DNA of 64,000 bases from Ascarosepion bandense (taxonomy: Eukaryota; Mollusca; Cephalopoda; Sepiida; Sepiidae): positions 2,423,501 through 2,487,500 of the forward strand of contig JBBBDQ010001124.1 of the NCBI GenBank assembly GCA_037127315.1, written 5' to 3'. The notes under the pieces are model-generated. The model was not told the DNA's origin, did not search any database, and saw only the letters and a program-made list of their open reading frames with translations. The translations under genes were made by a program, and so were the position numbers. Shown one piece after another: positions 1-11,600 of this stretch (positions within the stretch are counted from its first letter, which is position 1; each line of letters starts with the position of its first letter).

Positions 1-231
1 AAGATTATCCCCGCAGTAGGTTGCCATTGCTTTCTGCGGTAGACTGGCTGCCGACCAAGGCTACAGAACCCAATCTGTCCTGCTATTTAGCCCATAGCTG
101 GAAGGAAGAGACGGATTAATACCTTTCCCGGGTATTTGCGCGTAAGTGAATACAATGGATTCAACTGGAATTCGAACTCGGCTACCCGGTTTCTCGTTCT
201 GAGCCGATATCCACTGTACCACAACGCACAT
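1..231 (-). mobile_element. SINE-A copy (tRNA-derived SINE), cut by window edge
   Basis: Read on the minus strand this is the family's tRNA-like head (A box TGGTRCAGTGG, B box GAGTTCGAATTCC) followed by a unique body. The same body recurs at least a dozen times in the window. The 3' end is lost off the window edge. Divergence from other copies is modest, including a shortened CCCGGG in place of CCCTTGGGAAAGG. Confidence 0.85.
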
Positions 232-261
232 CTCGGGCTTGATGACTAGTTTTCCCAAAAT

Positions 262-560
262 GCCAATTACAGGTGAGTGACTCTAAAATCAAGCAGGTAC
301 AGAAATTTAAATACCTAGGAAGTGTTTTAACAGAAGACGGAAAATGCGACACAGAGATCCGAAGGCGAATTGGCATGGCGAAGTAAGCATTCCAGAAGTT
401 GAGTAAAGTATTAAGAAACAGGACAATTTCGCTAGAAACAAAGAAGAGAGTACTGGATTGCTATGTGATGTCGGTTCTTCAATATGGCAGTGAATGCTGG
501 ACAATATCTTCGAAGATAAAGGAAGCAGCAGAAATGTGGTTCTACAAAAGCTTACTGGAT
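262..560 (+). pseudogene. LINE-1 type (RTE-like) reverse transcriptase fragment
   Basis: The conceptual translation contains KVLRNRTISLETKKRVLD followed by VLQYGSECWTI, typical of the region just after the palm domain in metazoan 'endonuclease-reverse transcriptase' LINEs. Upstream there is recognisable KFKYLGS-like coding with an in-frame stop near 380. The copy breaks down after about position 560, and much the same protein segment starts again near 690. This is a dead fragment with no promoter or intact ORF. The clade (RTE or I group) is an inference. Confidence 0.8.
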
Positions 561-650
561 ATAAAATGGGGGATCAGTTCCATATTACAATCAATATATA
601 AACTGACCTCTCACTTGGTGACCACAGCAGTTTCTATACATTTATATTCA

Positions 651-1196
651 TAAGATCCAAAAGCACAAGGATGCATTCCAGGAGCTGAGGAGAGTATTAA
701 GAAACAGGACAATTTCACTAGAAACAAAGAAGAGAGTACTGGATTGCTAAGTGATGTCAGTTCTTCAATATGGCAGTGAATGTTGGACAATATCATCGAA
801 GATGAAGGAAACCTTGAAGCAGCTGAAATGTGGTTCTAAAGAAGGGTGCTGCGAATATCATGGATCGAGCATGTGAGCAATGACGAGGTTTTGGAAAGGA
901 TGGAAATGAAAAGGAAATTAATACTGAGCATCAGGAAGAGACAACTAAAGTTCCTGGGACATGCAATGAGAAAGGAGGGCTTGGAGAATCTGATACTAAC
1001 AGGCCAGATAGAGGGAAAAAGAGACAGGGGAAAGCAACGGATAACATATTTGAAGGGCCTGAGCAGGTGGATGACGGAACGGAGGTTGCATGGTACAACA
1101 GGAGAAAGCGTGCTAAGAGCTACCAGGGATAGGGAGATGTGGAAAGCCATGATCGCCTACGTCATGAAAGGACATGGCACATAAAAGAAGAAGAAT
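651..1196 (+). pseudogene. LINE-1 type C-terminus and 3' end
   Basis: This segment repeats the KVLRNRTISLET region near 690 and then runs through the family's C-terminal domain. The longest open stretch is 846-1184, with MLRISWIEHVSNDEVLERM, then RKRQLKFLGHAMRKEGLENL, ending in a MIAYVMKGHGT-like end and a stop. An in-frame stop and frameshift near 750-840 separate the two halves. The copy ends in a short AAGAAGAAG-type tail near 1190, as expected for an RTE-like 3' end. The LGHAMR motif also occurs in the other LINE-1 copies of this window. Confidence 0.85.
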
Positions 1197-1199
1197 ATA

Positions 1200-2685
1200 T
1201 AAAAAAGACGTGGTTACTTAGTACAATCCATGGCCATATGATTGTGGGCAACCAATTAAGAATTCACGACGCTAAACGAACCTGCTAAGCATCGCTCTAG
1301 GGTAGGATCCTTGACTACGCTATGCAAACTAAAGTGTCAAAAACATTAGTGACTGGTTTGATCAGGTAACTCAATACTAGTCTTCCGTGATTCACTGTTC
1401 AAGAGGCAGTAATTGATCCCATGCTAACAATGATATCCTGGCTAGACAACGATTATGAAACCCCCATCGAATTCAATTTTGGATGACGACTATGAAACCC
1501 CCACTGGAATTCAGTTTTGGATGACAGCTATAAAGCCCCATGGAATACTGTGGAAACTGTATAGTGCAATGACTGATGGTTTAAGTGGCAACAAAACTGA
1601 ATTGTGACGTGATTTGATGCACTGTTCCTCTTCGTTGGGTAGTCAGTCACTCGTCGACGATCCGAGGCAAGCGCACTTCTCACGTGTCGCTAATGTATAT
1701 CTGGAATTCATATATTCTTAAAATAGTCTTCCTACTGATAATATACCCCCATCTTTCTGACTTTGCGGTTCAACGTTGTTGAATCTTGTCTGTTACATAG
1801 GTACTACACGTACACTGCCATAGTTACAATGCCTCTTTATTTATTACTTCAGATAAAACTAACTTAGTTAAGTCCATTTCAACTAGAGAAGGCAAAAATC
1901 ATCCTGAGTACTGCTGTCTCTATTTCCGTTTAACTCAGTCTATTTGTCCTTGTGTCAAACACAATGAACTGTGATCGTCTAATGGTGAGGACACATAACC
2001 AAGTGTACTGTAAATGATTGGGCCTGAAGTAATTGGTGTTTTATGACTGCTAGTACAATCCAAATGTGAGAACTTCAAAACTACCACTCGATTTTTTCAA
2101 GTAGGAATAAAGCAAATAAATTAAAACTTTCGGGATCAAGTGGCACTGGGTCGGAAGTTACCGAATTCCGGTTGTGGGATTTTATGGTCAGGCCACATTT
2201 TACGTTTACATCGTAAGCAGTGCACCAAGATGTAGAGGTTGTCATAGGTATAGTGGTTAGAAAGGTAGTCCAGTCAAGCCATCTGTCTCAGTAGGAGAGA
2301 GAGTGGGGGGCAGTCGACATTTTTGCTAGGAGAAGAGAAGATCTAGTCAGTTAGTCTGTCGTGAGAGAAAATGAAAGTAGCAGTGAAGATGCTCAAAGTG
2401 TCACTTATCTATCACCCATGCAGTGCCTAATGAATCCATAATATCTCACTGTATTGAAAACATGACTCGTGTTTTCTTTTATCCCCGTGACGATATAGAA
2501 ACTTCGGTTCTTATGTTGAATGTACACTAGGTTTTTTTCCAGTTTTTGTTAACACCAATGTAAAAGGGGATTAAAACACATCGTCAGTTGAAGCAGTTCA
2601 GTTGATGTCAAGCTGAGGGCTGTAGTCGTATGTTTGCATGCTTACTAATCTTCGTGCCAGTGTATACGCCCTAATTGCGATATAT
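1200..2685. other. No gene recognised; small 37-bp tandem repeat inside
   Basis: No ORF, RNA gene or known repeat is recognised. At 1451-1540 a 37-bp unit (ATGAAACCCCCA...TTTTGGATGAC) occurs about 2.5 times with several differences. The rest appears to be unique AT-rich sequence. Confidence 0.4.
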
Positions 2686-2696
2686 AGTTACCTTTT

Positions 2697-3003
2697 GGAT
2701 GTGCGTTGTGGTGCATTGGATATCGGGTCGGAACGAGAAATCGGGGAGGCGAGTTCGAATTCCAGCTGAATTCATTGCATTCACTTACGCGCAAATACCC
2801 TTCGGAAAGGTATTAATCCGCCTATTCCTTCCAGTTATGGGTTAAATAACAGGACAGATTGGGTTCTATAGCCTTGGTCGGCAACCAGTCTACCGCAGAA
2901 AGCAATGGCAACCTACTGCGGGATAATCTTCTGCTCAGTCAGTCATGTCTCTGTCGAGACATGATCGCCCAAGCGTGTATCACGTATGGCACTCACCTTA
3001 CTG
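2697..3003 (+). mobile_element. SINE-A, full length, with 11-bp target duplication
   Basis: It carries a tRNA-like head with A and B boxes, a body containing CTTGGTCGGCAACC, and a conserved hairpin GTCTC..GAGAC near 2950. The copy is bounded by AGTTACCTTTT at 2686-2696 and again at 3004-3014, which I read as the target-site duplication. That fixes both ends. Confidence 0.85.
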
Positions 3004-3014
3004 AGTTACCTTTT

Positions 3015-4327
3015 AAACTAACGAATAATTGGAAATTATTGGTAATAGATGCATTTTTATTATTTGGAAATGAAGTCTGACTATTGCTCTCTTTTCTGTT
3101 GCTTTTATTGTTTCCGCGATATATCAGCCTATCCGTTCTACAGCTTTCTCAAGTGTAAAAATGACAAAATGGCAAAATGGTGGATGTCACCATTATAGTG
3201 ATATTTATTAAAACTTAGTCTGGCGCCGAATCAGAATCGGACGGATTTGGAAAGTTTCCCACAATTTCAAACAAGATACATGACAACTCATACGCTGCTT
3301 GGGGCGTTTGCTAATCTGAACGTTTGAACTTTCTCCTCATTTACCATTTGATAAACAAATTCTCAGGTAAACTGACTGATAGGCATTTTTCAAAATCCCG
3401 CTCTTCTCAAAAACTAAACGAAACAAATCTGTTTTTGGCACGCTTCTATTTCTATTTTTAAGGGAAGAAAGAATAAAGTGAAGAAAGTCACTTGAGGTTT
3501 CTGACTTTTCCGCATGGCGACGAGTAGAAAGCTACTGGTGTCTTGTTTCGGAATTCTTTCACTCCAGTCAATTCCTCGCCAGGCAGGCAGCATTTTTTTA
3601 CCATGTTTCTGGTTCCGTTGAAATGAAGCTGGGCCAAAATCAATTTGGCTGTCAACAAACGAAATTTGCCACATTTTTCTCTCATTTAATAAGAGTGACA
3701 CGACGTGACTCTAGTTTAAGACCCAACGACAATTTCACTTTTAATGTCCTCCGCCTATTTTATCTTTACTTAAAAATGTTCTGTTTTATTAATTTACATG
3801 CAAGATATTCTGGTACTGCTCCCTGGGAAAATGGCGGCATAGTGAGAGATAGATTTCAGAGCTGTCTCTCGTCTACCATATCCGAGACCTGTTCGAAATA
3901 TATCCAGCCGAATGTGTAGCCTTATCGTAACTTGGTAACAAATCAGACGGATCCTTACTGCGCATGCGTGAATAATTTGTTTACTTAGTCAGTAGTGAGA
4001 TGCCAATGAGTGAGTTTGTGTACTGTGTGACTGTTGCATTAATCCTGAAAATGTCTGCGCGAAGTTTTGTTTTTTCTTCTTCAAAACACCGCATTACTTA
4101 GGCATGCCAGTTCACCCCATTCCAACAGGCCATATTTGGCTCCCTGCAATTTCTGACTTTTCCCAAAACTGAAAAGCATCTCTGTAATAAAAACTTTTGT
4201 AGTACCTAAATAGCCGATTTCAATTTTTATTTGTAACAAAAATTGTATATTTGGGCAACAAGCCGTCTTTGATACATGTTTGGTTGTACAAACTGACAAT
4301 GTACTTTAGCTTTTTATTGTTTTACTT
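3015..4327. other. No gene recognised; NRF1-like palindrome at about 3960
   Basis: No known repeat or convincing gene is seen. The only longish open frames are a 95-codon one on the minus strand (3414-3701) and a 98-codon one on the plus strand (3623-3919); neither shows a recognisable domain. TGCGCATGCGTG near 3960 matches the NRF1-type palindrome, and the same core recurs at three other places in the window. Confidence 0.35.
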
Positions 4328-4336
4328 ACATACGTA

Positions 4337-4645
4337 AGGGTGTGCGTTGTGGTACAGTGGATATCGACTCGGAACGAGAAGCCGGGGAGCCGAGTTCGAA
4401 TTCCAGTTGAATCCATTGCATTCACTTACGCGCAAATACCCTTGGGAAAGGTATTAACCCGTCTCTTCCTTCCAGTTATGGGTTAAATAACAGGACAGAT
4501 TGGGTTCTATAGCCTTGGTCGGTAACCAGTCTACCGCAGAAAGCAATGGCAACCTACTGCGGGATAATCTTCTGCTCAGTCAGTCATGTCTCTTTTGAGA
4601 CATGATCACCCAAGCGTGTATCACGTATGGCACTTAAACTGACTG
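4337..4645 (+). mobile_element. SINE-A, full length, with 9-bp target duplication
   Basis: This is a complete copy from the tRNA-like head to the terminal CTGACTG repeats. ACATACGTA stands at 4328-4336 and again at 4646-4654, giving a perfect 9-bp target duplication. This copy defines the family ends used for the others. Confidence 0.9.
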
Positions 4646-4827
4646 ACATACGTACAATTTCTTTTCTGATATTTTACCCAGTACAAGTCCCACCGGTCAC
4701 TCAAAGTAGAGAGTTACTCTGTGAAATGATAAAGGAGGGGCAGGGTAAGTAAGATAGTATTATAAGGACGGTTTGTTGCCCAAATATACAATTTCTCTTA
4801 CAAGGACGAGTAATTTTAGATAGTTAA

Positions 4828-5036
4828 GTACAATACGTGATACACGCTTAGGCGATCATGTCTCGAAAGAGACATGACTGACTGGGCAGAAGATTATCCC
4901 GCAGTAGGTTGCCATTGCTTTCTGCAGTAGACTGGTTGCCAGCTAAGGCTATAGAACCCAATCTATCTTATTATTTGACCCATAACTGGAGGAAAGAAAG
5001 GGATTAATACCTTTCCCAAGGGTATTTGTGCGTAGT
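4828..5036 (-). mobile_element. SINE-A body, 5'-truncated
   Basis: The minus strand carries the body and 3' part of SINE-A but no tRNA-like head. Homology stops at TTTGTGCGTA (about 5036) and runs straight into a LINE-2 fragment. 5' truncation of this sort is normal for LINE-mobilised SINEs. Confidence 0.8.
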
Positions 5037-5425
5037 TGTAAAGAAGCATTCCCCGGTAAGTTTCTTCCACAAAAGTAACGGTCTTGAAGAAGAAGTTGTC
5101 TGGGTGGACCTTGTTTTTTATCAAAGGAACACGAAGGTGCTGAGGAACGTTTACCACCGTGAACACAGCAGTTGTGAGGGTCCGAGTTGATGGCAGTAAG
5201 GAATGTAATTCGTCAGGAAATCATCCATATTAGTAGCGCTATAGAAGTGAAATGCTGGCGACGTTTCGTCTGTGGGATAAGGGTTGCAGGGTGAAGAATA
5301 ATTCTTCACCTACAAAACTGCGTAAGCACTTTTGAACTCTGTCGAGGGTGGACAGCAGGGATTGTGCAGGAACAGTCCAGACATGGCAGCAATACTCCAT
5401 CCTTAATCTGATGTGACTTTTAGAT
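5037..5425 (-). pseudogene. LINE-2 type (CR1/Jockey-like) reverse transcriptase C-terminus
   Basis: Minus-strand translation gives MEYCCHVW, then LLSTLDRVQK, then PLSHRRNVASISLLYRYY-like sequence, the hallmark C-terminal block of Jockey/CR1-group LINEs. Stops fall after SISLL and within the following residues, so the copy is dead. The closest relative in the window is the copy at 43905-44735, but the two differ enough to be separate subfamilies. Confidence 0.8.
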
Positions 5426-5656
5426 CATGGAAGCCGGATTTAGGTATATTTCTCGAGCAATACTATGAAATATCCATTAGAGATATTGCCGTACCAATTC
5501 AGAGGTAACTTTAATTGCAATGTTCATAACATCTTTATGATGCTTTCTTAAATGCAACTTTGTTCTTTTTTGTGTAATTTTAATGAAAACAAGAGGTAAA
5601 AACAGGTTTCTTCTTTTTTGGACAAATGAACATAAAAATTGTACAAAAGTTTTATG

Positions 5657-5812
5657 GTTTTAAGTGCTTTCAACTAAACTGTTAGCCATTTTCAATGATT
5701 CTTTTTTTTTTATATACGGCTATAATAAATGATACGTCAGTGTTATTGTAGACATTGTAATATTTCCTAAAAGTATCCATATAGCTAACAGTTTAGCCGA
5801 AAGCGCTTAAAC
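5657..5812. repeat. Imperfect foldback, ~32-bp arms
   Basis: The left arm 5657-5688 (containing AACTGTTAGCCA) is an imperfect inverted copy of 5782-5812 (TAGCTAACAGTTTAGCC). The spacer is about 93 bp of T-rich sequence. A related single arm (CGCTTTCGGCTATAGTTT) occurs near 30400. This is probably a remnant of a foldback or MITE family. Confidence 0.5.
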
Positions 5813-5854
5813 CCAACAAATCTTTGGATAATTTATAGAATTAGAATGGTTTGT

Positions 5855-6035
5855 CTATCGTCCTGTTCATACACCTCTCTGGTTTTTGTACAGGGGTTGA
5901 GGTTTATCCCTCGTTTCCTGCTTAGGATTGGTTTTCCGGTCCCTTCTAAAGCGTTTTTTTTTTTTTAATCTTTCACTCTCAGTAACCCCTTGTGTTTTAA
6001 TGGTGTCATCACTTTGCCTAGGGTGAAAAAAAGGA
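5855..6035 (+). mobile_element. LINE-2-tail repeat (short non-autonomous copy)
   Basis: It matches, in opposite orientation, the segments at 48778-48980 and 60650-60855. Shared landmarks are GTTTCCTGCTTAGGATTGG-like sequence and a terminal CACCCTAGGC/CACCCCAAGC block next to poly-A/T. The same CACCCCAAGC plus poly-A end terminates the LINE-2 copies at 36215 and 43905. This family therefore probably shares its 3' tail with LINE-2. Confidence 0.55.
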
Positions 6036-6719
6036 CACTTATACATATAAAAGAACAACACAATAAAAAATTAAAGAAAAGTACCTTGTTCACCGAAATA
6101 AGATTTTTACATATATTGACTAAACTGGGTTCAGGCCGACGCCAAGTAGAGCGACGATGTAGCTACTAAATAGTTACATTTAGTTTTATCTGTAATTTCT
6201 GTATATGTAGAAAGAAAGTTATTAAATTTAATTCAAAGCTAAGTAGGAGATAGGCGGATTGTCCCACCAATCTTAACTACTTTGAAAATCAATATCTGAG
6301 ACCCTAATTTTTACCTGGGGTCTAACTCTGAAATGCAGTAACAGATACTCATCAATCATCAAGCAAGCTTAGTTTTGCGCACACATTCCTGTAGAAGTTT
6401 TATAAACCGGAAGTTCCTATTCCTGTAGACTAATCTTCAACTTCTTTTTTTCCCCCTTTAAGCCTGATATTTAAGATATTATCTCACATTTCTCTTGTGA
6501 AGTTTCTATCTTCAGTATCAATGTAGAAAATCTGACGATATACAGGTTGTCTATAAAGTTACTATTAAATTTATAATAAAACAGCGAAATCATAAAGAAT
6601 AATTCGTGTTTCAACAAAATGACTCTCCTTGTCATCTCCTAATTGTTCCGAATTGAATGAATATTTTTCAAATCAATGGATAGGATATGAAAATAACAAC
6701 TTGGTTCAATTTTAGATTT

Positions 6720-7132
6720 ATTTGCTTTAGTGTACCTTCTTCTTCAGAACGTGGGAGATCTTGGCTCTCCACGATTGCATGTCTTTTGCCGCTCTTAGCA
6801 AATTTTCTCTTTTTGATGCCTTTTCTAATCCCCCTTTTGCTAAACATATACACAAGCTTCTTAGGTAGATTATACGCTGCTCTCTTCTGTTTTATTGCCT
6901 TTAGTATGTCCTGTGAGTGTCAAACTTATAAGCCTTCTCTCCTTCTTATGTATTGTAGAAATTTAAACTCTTTCTGATGTTAAGTTTCTTTTTTTGATTC
7001 TATTTTCTCTAAAACTTGGTCATTGCTTATATGTTCAGTCTATGGTATACTCAGCATCCTTTTGTAGAATCTCATTTCTGTTGCTTTAAGACTCTTCTTC
7101 ATCTGTGAATAGATTGCCCAGTATTCGCTTCC
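6720..7132 (-). pseudogene. LINE-1 type C-terminal half, interrupted copy (3' part)
   Basis: The minus strand encodes a decayed YW..YS-like segment followed by RRML-type and LEH-ISNDQV-type sequence, the same C-terminal region as at 846-1184 and 43075-43625. It ends at the LINE-1 3' end near 6725. The copy stops at 7132 precisely where an 806-bp insertion begins. The other half resumes at 7939. Confidence 0.75.
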
Positions 7133-7938
7133 TGTTGTGGGATCTCCCCTTTTTGTATATAATAATGGACTCAACTGAGTGTACGTATAATGTGGCCTAT
7201 ACAGATAACAGCAGTTTCTTAGTTGGAGTTAGTTGCGGACTTACCTCCGCTACTATGACACTGTCAGCTCTCTGCCTTCGGGCATACAGCACTAACCCAG
7301 TCGTGGTTCCACCGAAGGGTAGAATCACGACTGGGGAAAAATAGACAGATATTTTTGGCCTGGCTATATGGCCGGGAAGACCCACAATAAATAGACTTTG
7401 TGTCAAATGCGTGGGAAGGTTGGTAAATACTGTTGCTTAGTTGGAGTTAGTTGCGGACTGACCCCCGCAAATATGACATTGTCAGCTCTCTGCCTTCGGG
7501 TGAAGAGCGCTCTCTGCTTTCGAACAGAGAGCACTAACCCAGTCGTGGTTCCGCCGAAGGGTAGAATCACGACTGGGGAAAAATAGACAGATATTTTTGG
7601 CCTGCCTATATGACCGGGAAGGCCCACATTAAAAAGACCCTTGTGTCACATCAAGCCTTATGTGGGAAGGTGGGTAAATACCATTGCTTAGTTAGAGTTG
7701 TATCTGGAATCACAGTTGTAGTTGCAGTTGCTCTGAGCTCCACTCAGCTAGAATCAGTTACTCGGACCTACTATTTCACTTCAAGACTATATATATTATT
7801 TCTACTAATAGTATTCCTGAATTGACTAATCCGCGTTCCAGTTTGTAGATTTCGTTAAATATAACTTATATTTTCTATCTCCAGATCTGTTTTTGTTATT
7901 TATTATTTTGTGCGGTTCCTCAGCCGGAATCCACAACA
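7133..7938. mobile_element. Solo LTR-like insertion with 5-bp target duplication
   Basis: The element opens with TGTTGTGG and closes with CCACAACA, an 8-bp terminal inverted repeat of TG...CA form. It is flanked on both sides by CTTCC (7128-7132 and 7939-7943). TG..CA ends, a 5-bp duplication and a length near 800 bp are what a solo LTR of a Gypsy- or BEL-type retrotransposon looks like. Inside is a ~220-bp unit in two copies plus part of a third (from about 7211, 7434 and 7683). A TATATAATA box lies near 7158 and AATAAA near 7385. No gag or pol coding is present. A MITE with TG..CA ends is the alternative. Confidence 0.75.
7296..7335. repeat. Hairpin in LTR unit 1
   Basis: CCCAGTCGTGGTTC pairs with GAATCACGACTGGG, with one G-T position. 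The same hairpin recurs at 7538-7577 in unit 2. Unit 2 also has an extra perfect 8-bp stem, GCTCTCTG (7509-7516) with CAGAGAGC (7525-7532), inside a ~30-bp insertion that unit 1 lacks. Confidence 0.7.
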
Positions 7939-8190
7939 CTTCCATATTGAAGTACATCTAATACATCAAAGTTCAGTACTCTTTCTTTTTTTCTAACAAT
8001 TTCCTTGTGTAACTTTTGAAAGGCAACATTCACTCCCCTAATGCGCCTTCGGATTTCGATGTTGAATTTCCTGTCCTTAATCAAAACATTTCCATGATAT
8101 CTAAATTTTCTGGACGCACTTGATTTAGGAACCTCTAATTTGCAATTCCAAAGTTGGGTCTTCCTTTTGCTGACAACCATACCTTACATT
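7939..8190 (-). pseudogene. LINE-1 type fragment, interrupted copy (5' part)
   Basis: Minus-strand translation contains FRYHGNVLIKD, then IEIRRRIRGVNVAFQKLHK, then VLDVLQYGS just before the LTR insertion. If the LTR and one CTTCC are ignored, the reading passes from QYGS directly into EYW on the other side, so the insertion split one codon run of a pre-existing LINE copy. This copy is a different subfamily from that at 262-1196. Confidence 0.8.
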
Positions 8191-8619
8191 TTCTTACAAA
8201 TGAAAGGCCACATTGCTCATAGAAAATGAACGGAAAGAGTAAATGACACAAAATTACTGATATATCCCAAAAGAAGCATGTCTTAATCGAGAACAAAGCT
8301 TGTGCATGGTCTTTTCGTAATGGTTAAAAAAACATCGTGTTGGGTGAGATTAGGAAATATTTGAATCTTCTTTCAGTTAAGCAAATGATTTTAAACACAT
8401 TGCAACAGATAGAAAATGAAAAATAGATAGCTTATAAAAACAGGGAATGTCAGAAATCATGAGATGAGCAGAATGAACCACAACGAACTGAACCAAGTGC
8501 CTGTCAACACGCAAAAAGGTTAAGCTGTGTGTCAGGTATAATTGAAAAGGGGGCTATCTACTGTTAATTGATTCAAAGAGCTACTGATCGCAATTGAATC
8601 AATTGAATGCAACAATACA
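8191..8619. other. No feature recognised
   Basis: AT-rich sequence between the LINE fragment and the 38-bp array. No ORF, tRNA-like box or known repeat is seen. Confidence 0.3.
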
Positions 8620-11600
8620 AAACATCCATAGAAATAACATAATATTCTATCAACTGAAAAGTTTCCTACAAATAACAACATATTCCTTCAAAATAAATGT
8701 TTCATAAAAATAACATAATATTCCATCAAGATAAACGTTTCTTAGAAATGACATAATATTTCATCAAGATAAACGTTTGCTTGAAATGACATAATATTCC
8801 ATCACGATAAACGTTTCGTAGAAATGACATAATATTTCATCCATATGAACGTTTGCTTGAAATAACATAATATTAGATCAAGATAAACATTTCATAGAAA
8901 TGACATAATATTCCATCGAAATAAACGTTTGCTTGAAATGACATAATATTCCATCAAGTTAAAAGTTTCATATAAATGACATAATATTACACCAGGATAA
9001 ATGTTTCGTTGAAATTATATAATATTCCATCAAGATAAAGGTTTCATAGAAATGGTAAAATATTCCATCAAGATAAACGTTTCATACAAATGACATAATA
9101 TCCAATCAGGATAAATGTTTGCTTGAAACGACATAATATTCCATCAAGATAAACGTTTGCTTGAAATGACATAATATTCCATCAATTTTACGTTTGATAG
9201 AAATGACATAATGTTCCATCAAGTTTTACGTTTCATAGAAATGACATAATATTCCATCAAGATGAACGTTTCATAGAAATGACATAATATTCCATCAAGA
9301 TAACCTTTTGCTTGTAATGACATAATATTCCATCAAGATAAATGTTTCCTTAAAATGACATCATCTTCTATCAAGATAACCATTTAATAGAAATGACATA
9401 ATATTCCATCAAGATAAACGTTTCATAGTTATGACATAATATTCCATCAAGATAAACGTTTCATAGAAATGAAATAATATTCCATCAAGATAAACGTTTG
9501 CTTGAAATGACATAATATTCCATCAAGATAAACGTTTGCTTGAAATGACATAATATTCCATCAAAATAACCGTTTGCTTGAAATGACATAATATTCCATC
9601 AAGATAAACGTTTGCTTGAAATGACATAATATTCCATCAAGATAAACGTTTGCTTGAAATGACATAATATTCCATCAAGATAAACGTTTCATAAAAATGA
9701 CATAATATTCCATCACGATAAACGTTTCATACAAATGACATAATATTCCATCACGATAAACGTTTCATAGAAATGACATAATATTCCATCAAGATAAACG
9801 TTTGCTTGAAATGACATAATATTCCATCAAGATAAACGTTTGCTTGAAATGACATAATATTCCATCACGATAAACGTTCCATAGAAATGACAATATTCCA
9901 TCACGATAAACGTTTCATAGAAATGACATAATATTCCATCAAGATAAAAGTTTGCTTGAAAAGACATAATATTCCATCAAGATAAACGTATCTCAGAAAT
10001 AACATATGATTACATCAAGATAAACGTTTCATAGAAATGACATAATATTCCCCCAAGATAAACGTTTCATAGAAATAACATAATATTCCATCAGGTTAAA
10101 CGTTTTCAAGAAATGACATAATATTCCATCAAGATAAAAGCTTCGTTGAAATGACATAATATCCCATCAAGGGAAACGTTTCGTAGAAATGACATAATAT
10201 TCCATCAAATAAAAGTTTCATAGAAATGACATAATATTCCATCAAAATAAACGGTTCATAGAAATGACATAATATTCCATCAAGATACACATTTGCTTGA
10301 AATGACATCATATTCCATCAATACAAACATTTCTCAGAAATAACATATTATTACATCAAGATAAAAGGTTCATAGAAATGACACAATATTCCATCTAGAT
10401 AAAAGTTTCATAGAAATGACATAATGTTCCATCAAGATAAAAGTTTCATAGCAATGAAATAATATTGCATCAAGATAAACGTTTCATAAAAATAACATAA
10501 TATTCGATCAAGATAAACAGTTCATAGAAATGAGATAATACTCCATCAAGATAAAAGTTTGCTTGAAATGACATAATATTCCATCAAGATAAACGTTTGC
10601 TTCAAATGACATAATATTCCATCAGGATAAACGTTTCGGAGAAATGACATAATATTTCATCCATATAAACGTTTGCTTCAAATAACATAATATTCGATCA
10701 AGATAAACATTTCAAAGAAATGACATAATATTCCATCGAAATAAACGTTTGCTTGAAATGACATAATATTCCATCAAGTTAAAAGTTTCATATAAATGAC
10801 ATAATATTACATCAGGATAAATGTTTACAAAAAATTACATAATATTCCATCAAGATAAATGTTTCGTTGAAATTATATAATATTCTATCAAGATAAACAT
10901 TTCATAGAAATGGTATAATATTCTATCAAGATAAGCATTTCATAGAAATGGTAAAATATTCCATCAAGAAAAACGTTGCATAGTAATGACATAATATCCA
11001 ATCAGGTTAAATGTTTGCTTGAAACGACATAATATTCCATCAAGATAAACGTTTGCTTGAAATGACATCATATTCCATCAATTTTAAGTTTCATAGAAAT
11101 GACATAATGTTCCCTCAAGTTTTACGTTTCATAGAAATGACATAATATTCCATCAAGATGAAAGTTTCATAGAATTGACATAATATTCCATCAAGATAAC
11201 CTTTTGCTTGTAATGACATAATATTACATCAAGATAAATGTTTACTTAAAATGACATCATCTTCTATCAAGATAAACATTTAATAGAAATGACATAATAT
11301 TCCATCAAGTTAAACGTTTCATAGAAATGAAATAATATTCCATCAAGATAAACGTTTGATAGAAATGACATAATATCCATCAGGATAAACGTTTGCTTCA
11401 AACGATATAATATTCCATCAAGATAAACGTTTCATAAAAATGACATAATATTCCATCAAGATAATCCTTTGCTTGAAACGACATACTGTTCCATGAACAT
11501 AAACGTTTCCTTGAAATGACATAATATTCCATCAACGTAAACATTTCATAGAAATGACATAATATTCCATGAAGTTAAACGCTTGCTTGAAATGACATAA

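Noticed and set aside
3414..3919. Overlapping 95- and 98-codon frames on opposite strands
   Set aside because: No recognisable domain, no splice or start context, and lengths common by chance in 64 kb.
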